Of a stretch of DNA of 64,000 nt, positions 58,997-64,000 are shown piece by piece. The DNA is taken from positions 2,480,001-2,544,000 of the forward strand of contig CM071591.1 in the NCBI GenBank assembly GCA_036429605.1, written 5' to 3'. The stretch's first letter is position 1. Every line of letters starts with the position of its first letter. Source of the DNA: Cladobotryum mycophilum (taxonomy: Eukaryota > Ascomycota > Sordariomycetes > Hypocreales > Hypocreaceae). The notes under the pieces are model-generated. The model was given only the letters and a program-made list of their open reading frames with translations, did no database searches and was not told where the DNA came from. The position numbers were made by a program, and so were the translations under genes.

Positions 58997-59109
58997 GGCG
59001 GATGCTCATGCTGTGCGTTGTTGTCGCATGGAAGGGGGTGAGAGGGGTTCACAAGATGAAGCTTTCACTTGCACACTTGCACTAGGAATAGTAGCAGCAG
59101 CAGCAAGCT

Positions 59110-59166
59110 GATGATGAGGATGATGATGATGATGTTGGTGATGTTGGTGTTGGCGTTGGCGTTGGT
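59110..59166. repeat. compound trinucleotide-type repeat GAT/GGTGTT
   Basis: TGATGATGA-type sequence grading into GTTGGTGTTGGC-type sequence, in the 5' flank of the RBR gene. Confidence 0.8.
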
Positions 59167-60697
59167 CTGTGTTGTTGGGACAGTTTTACATGTGCCTGTG
59201 CTTTGCCTTGTGTGAATAATGTATGTATGTACACGCAAGCGCTCACCCACAGTGGAGCAAGCGAAGAAACGAGAAGCCTATCTTTGAAACACAGTGCAAC
59301 CCCCACCATTTCGGTCTCCCTCCTCATTAAGACATGTCGCCTATTATGTATGACCCTCTCACCCTATACAGCTACAACAACACACCCCATAAACAATGAA
59401 GCTATCCACTCCCTAGACCTGATTCTTTGAAGAAACCAAGATCAAATCCAGAGTTTGGATTTCACAACAATTCCCCATCTCCGTTATCGGGACCCCAGAG
59501 CCGATCGCAGCTCCTTGTCCGCCCAACCAAGGTGCACACCCAGCTAGTCCATCTAGGTTACTTGGGTTACTTTATTCTTTTCTCCTTCCAACGTTACAAC
59601 GGTTGGTTGACGCTATTCAAGTGAGGAAACAAAGCCGTGGCAATGAGATAACTTCTTTTTTCCCCCTTTGCCCGCAACGTATGCATGCATGCCGACACGC
59701 AATTAGTGCCGTGGCGTTTTACTCGATATGTTTCGCATGGTTTCTTCTTCCTTCTCACAAAGCTGCCCGATCGATTTGCCGCCTGAGATGAAAGAGAAGA
59801 GAGACGCAAAAGGAGGTCGATTGAAGCTACCGGAGAAGCTGAGGTTGTAGATGGTTAGCCGCAATATCCAATCCCCAGGCTTGACCCCTGAGTCATTGTT
59901 CAACGTGTTTACTCAACAAAGTTTCCTACCATCGATAGCTCCATCAAACTAAAACGAGGCAATGAATGGCAACTTCACATGGGAGGCACCGCACCTTAAT
60001 CTCAACGACAGGTCTTTGCATTTGCTAGGATCTGCTGAAGAATATTCCGATAAATCGGTTTGGGTAAGGGGAGCTACAGTACAAAAGAGAATAGACTATA
60101 CCAACTGCCACGTATCTATAATACCACGATGGCTTTGCTTCCCATTGGAAAGCTGAAACCGTGGTTGATTGGTTGCTTGGATAGCTGATCCATTTCTTCC
60201 CCGGATTGCAAGCTCCGGGATCTGCATTGGGCCTCACATGGACAGATGCATATGCAGCCTAAATGTAATATATCAAGTCTGATAGCACCTTCAGCTATTT
60301 GCGACACCAAACCCACATCGAGAAATGATCCCCTCACACAGCGTGCCAGCAGGCGTGGTACTCCGCACTGTTCCTACCACATCGCGGAATGCTTGATTGT
60401 GTCAAAGCGTAAATCCCATGTGCTCTATCTCGATGGGCCGTTGCCGTTGTGCCTCTGGGGCTGGAAGTTGTGTCATGACCAATGGCTTTGCCCAGGCTTC
60501 CCCCAACAAAGCAAGCTTGTAATGCTGTACAGTGTCTTCAGCCGGCACAGCGACGCCACTGACGGCAATTGACAAACGCGTCCGCCTTTCGTCGCATCGC
60601 ATCCACATCCGCATCCGCATCCACATCCCACAATACCTTGACTGGGGCGAAACAGACAAACATGTCCACAAAGGGGCCGGGTTGGCGGGCAGGGACG

Positions 60698-60723
60698 CAA
60701 GGCAAGGCAAGGCAAGGCAAGGC
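60698..60723. repeat. pentanucleotide repeat (CAAGG)n
   Basis: Five near-perfect copies of AAGGC. Confidence 0.85.
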
Positions 60724-61129
60724 GCAAGACGCGATGTGTTGGTCAATTGTCGATGCTCCATTCAACGAATTGTCTTGTCGGGCCATGGCTTATGTGACGT
60801 AAAGACCCAGTCACATTATCACATTATTCCGTGGCGAAGATACTTGCCAAATTGGCGTCACCCATGCGTCAAATCAATCAAACATTGCCCATCAGTTTTT
60901 TTCTAGCTGCAGTTGATTCGCTTTCTCTTGTAACCCGCGGGCGCGCAATATTATTCCCGGGACTGTAGAAAAACAGGCCTGCCTACAGGTAATGGTTGCA
61001 GCAGAACAAAAGAATGGAGCATCCCCGTCGTCACTTTCTTCACCTTTGTGTGTGTTTCCATTTCTTCAACAAACATCCTTCGGCGCCCTAGAAAACAACA
61101 TATACCTGCTTTGGAACCCATGGTTGAGA

Positions 61130-62141
61130 ATGAGCCAATCTACCCGAGACAGCGCATCGCCATTTGAAGAGAGAGAATTACACAAGACAGACTTGGAGGA
61201 GTCGCAGAGGGGCGATAACCACCATGGGCAAGCTGATTCCGATAAGACAGCTAAGCGACCACCTAACCGGCGAGGCACCATGACGACCCATGCATGCATA
61301 TCATGTCGCGAAAAGAGAACAAAGGTAAGTTTTCAATCCAAGATGGAAGAAAGAAAAAACTTTGGGGAAGAGAAGCAGCACGTAGCCAATGCTGACTATT
61401 TCATCTTAGTGCGACGGTAAAAAGCCATGCGATCGATGCCGTCGACGAGATGTTGAATGTCGTTATGTTGGGAAGCCGTGGCAATCAAAGGGGTGCTTGA
61501 GACAAGAGACGGAAGAATTACGAAGACATCTTCGCCAAAGAGAAATGGTTTTACAAGCACTCGCTTTCCAACCCAACCCACAGGACATTGTGCAGCGTTT
61601 ACGAAATGGAGATTCTGTCGAGGAGATTTGCCACAGTCTCGGCTCACAACTTGGAAGAGAGTCGGCGGGGCACAGCAATCAGCCAGAGCCTGCTGTCCAC
61701 CCACGACTCTTTGACGAAGCCGGCCGTGCAAGGCAACATGAACAGCAAATGCCAACGGGTAGCACGGGGTATCCTGATGATTTCTTCGGCCAAGATCGAG
61801 CGGCAGGTTTCACGCCCACAGAAACTCTTTTGGAGGATAGCCCGAGCACTGCATCGTCATATTCCACAGGCTCTGCTTGGCAGGTTGCTGGTACCCATGG
61901 TATCCAGGCTGGAGAGAAGGGAGAGCCGGTCGAGGCCATGTCGGTCCCAAAGATGATGCCCCAGGATGGCTCACCCTTTCAACACACCGTGGACTACTCC
62001 AGGACATGCGAATGGCCTCCATGCACCGCGACAACACGCTGCAGCAAGCACCTACAGTATCAATCCTCGGTCGAGCCCATGTACCCGATGAACTGGCCAT
62101 GTGCTGGCGATGCTGGTTATGAAGATATGCCGCCAATGTAG
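61130..62141 (+). CDS. Zn(II)2Cys6 transcription factor, short form
   Basis: Two exons, 61130-61324 and 61410-62141 (85-nt intron), encode 308 residues. The binuclear cluster spans the intron: ACISCREKRTK in exon 1 and CDGKKPCDRCRRRDVEC in exon 2, spacing C-x2-C-x6-C-x5-C-x2-C-x6-C. A linker (RYVGKPWQSKG) and a short heptad-like helix (QETEELRRHLRQREMVLQAL) follow, as in dimeric Gal4-type factors. The C-terminal half is Gln/Pro/Ser-rich with a cysteine-containing CEWPPCTATTRCSKH motif. There is no fungal-specific middle homology region, so it is shorter than most family members. The ATG at 61130 gives 50 residues before the cluster; the ATG at 61280, just before the cluster, is an alternative. 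Target genes cannot be told from the sequence. Confidence 0.85.
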
Positions 62142-64000
62142 AAGGTGGGTTGGTAGCGATATCGGAGTTAACGGACGGGTATTCTTGGAAACGATACACG
62201 CATCTGCATCGTACAACGCTGGACGAGAGCGCGCATTTGGAGTTTGGGTGTCAAGTCTTGATGTCGAAGGTAGAGTATCCGCGGATCAAGATTAAGAGAG
62301 ATGGGAATTGCCAACTTGCACTGTATGGTTTGTTGTCTGTAGTTCATCGATCAATGCGAGAGAAGATGGTTGTTCATTCCATCTCCGTTTGGTTTGTCAT
62401 GGAAACAACTAATAAGCTCGGTGATGAAGATAGTAGGAAGCAACACATGTAAAAAGAACAGCCTCAAAATGGATCGCGTGACTGAACAATGGCAAGCCCC
62501 GGCTGTCAGATGGTGCTTGTTTTTAATGAACGTGTTTCTTGGCCAATAACTCCCGCATACTGACATGCTTGTGGCTTGATGTTGTGTTTGCGGGGGATAA
62601 GAGATGGATTTGAGAACGAATATTGGCTGGACTGGGATGTTTCTGATGCAGAAAGCCTGGCCTGAGAAGCCATTGATTTGCTAGCGAACCGGATGAGAGG
62701 CGGCTGACCCCCAACTTGATGCGACTTGGCGCGGGATTGGATGCACGCACAACGGCGTGAGGCGGATACTAAACCCGTTCTCGTTGACGATTGGTGTTTT
62801 AATAGTAGGTTTCCTAGTTCGCCATAATATTGATATTGGGTCATTGTGTAATTTCAACCATGATAAGTCCAAAGTTGTAAAGGGAACCTTCCTCCATGTT
62901 CCAGCCCTCAGCTTCGATATAGACTCAGTCAACACACACAAGGACAGCCATGATCCTTGGATACGGACAGACTTCGGCATCAAGGTGGGTCCCGGGATAT
63001 ATCGAGATCTCTCAAAGAACAAAAAATTGGGCATTTTTTTCTTGAGTCTTTCCAGCCTCCGCCTATTTCGCGGGCCAGGGAAAGCGGTCAACAACTGAGA
63101 CATGGCCGCCGCATGCATGGGGGTGTGGTTTTTTGATACCAGCATGATTAGCGTCGCTGCACTGTCTCAGTTTGTTCGATGTCGCGATTTACGGATCCAG
63201 GGTTTCTGCTTTGGCGAGATTTGACAAAGCACGTTTTGGGCCACCGGCAGCGGCATTTGCTTTGGGTCTCAAAATCATGATCCTTTGTGTTTGTATCAAA
63301 ACCTTAGTTGGACGTTTTTGTTGTTTGTTGGCTCAAATTGAAGCGTCATATCGTTTGGTTGGTAAATATCCTTGTCTCCTTTTGCCCCCCTCCTCTCCCT
63401 TCGATGAGGTCTCGGTGATCGACAGGTATTGCATACAGTCCTGGAAGGACATTCGGCACAGTTCTCGCTGTGACACGTAGACTGAGCTTGCCTGTGTTGG
63501 CTGATTCTGGCTCGCTGGGCGTGGAAACATGGCTTTTCATGTGCTGTTTGCTTGAATTTGCTGGGGTTGGTTGGCTTCAGCCGGTCCACCACCATCATCA
63601 TCACCCGCGACCTTCACACATGCGCATGCACATGCACATGCAGGATGATGGATAAAGTTTTGGTTACAGCAAGATCAACAGGCACTCCATAGTCCTGTAG
63701 GTAGCTTCGTCGTAGTTGTGGCCCCTCTCTCGGACCTTGTAACGGCTCCGTCCACGGAAATCGAAAATTAGTCTGAGCGGCTGGTTCACGATGGTCTATT
63801 ATAGTGCTATGCTTGTTTTTTACGCGGAATTGCGCCAAGGCTTTTCCAGGCGGTAGAGCAAGGCATCATCGTGATAAGAGGTCCAACCCGATAGCCTGGT
63901 TCAGGGAAAAGAAAATGAGCATGGTAATAAAAATAAAAATAAAAAACAAAAAAACAAGCGACTGTTTCGAGTTTGTTTGCCAAGGAATAATACTAGTTGG
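62142..64000. other. gene-poor right edge
   Basis: 1.9 kb with no coding region I can support. Open frames are short and overlap in several frames. I considered an extension of the Zn2Cys6 protein into this region but found no convincing splice and no family sequence. Confidence 0.55.

Larger units (their letters stand above)
58997..61129. other. gene-poor spacer, 2.1 kb
   Basis: No supported gene. Next to the RBR start is a GAT/GTT-rich repeat (59110-59166). Further right are CATCCG repeats (60600-60629) and AAGGC repeats (60698-60723). Both flanking genes must have promoters here. Confidence 0.55.

Overview
The window is nuclear DNA from a filamentous ascomycete, most likely a Sordariomycete and probably Hypocreales. 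The evidence is short introns (mostly 47-100 nt) with GTAAGT-like donors and C/TAG acceptors, pyrimidine-rich tracts ahead of start codons, long gene-poor spacers and a typical fungal housekeeping gene set (Hog1-type MAPK, group III G-alpha, BLI-3, Fox2-type multifunctional enzyme, Zn2Cys6 factor). The order is inferred from protein character and intergenic motifs, not from a database search.

Layout. 1.9-12.5 kb is a compact block: ALG1 (+), UBC15-type E2 (-), SNU23 (-), DPH5 (+), BLI-3 (-), an F-box-like protein (+) and a CorA-like transporter (-). 12.5-31 kb is gene-sparse and holds an orphan protein gene (16.3-17.2 kb, +), HOG1 (18.1-19.7 kb, -), glycogen phosphorylase (23.9-27.2 kb, -) and GNA-3-type G-alpha (29.5-30.9 kb, -). 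31-39.4 kb has no gene I can support. 39.4-59 kb is again compact: AVL9 (+), CUL1 (-), SRF1-like (-), ECM11-like (+), TDA10/glycerate-kinase-like (-), FOX2 (+) and an RBR E3 ligase (-). A short Zn2Cys6 protein (+) lies at 61.1-62.1 kb.

How the genes relate. There is no biosynthetic cluster and no intact mobile element. The genes are separate housekeeping and signalling functions: N-glycosylation, ubiquitin/NEDD8 (E2, cullin, RBR, F-box-like), tri-snRNP, diphthamide, osmostress MAPK, cAMP-type G-protein signalling, glycogen mobilisation, secretion, meiosis and peroxisomal beta-oxidation. Two promoters carry convincing regulatory motifs: white-collar-like GATC elements beside BLI-3, and an inverted CCTCGG pair ahead of FOX2.

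The most consequential structural observation is six apparent one-base frameshifts in five genes (CorA twice, the 16.3 kb orphan, TDA10-like, FOX2, RBR). Every one sits on a run of five or six C/G, and a one-base change in each run restores the family sequence and the codon arithmetic. I read these as homopolymer-length errors in the assembly, not as biology. I found no convincing new biological system. The best candidates for real novelty are the orphan protein at 16.3 kb, the membrane insertion inside the IBR of the RBR ligase, and several hairpins in the spacers.
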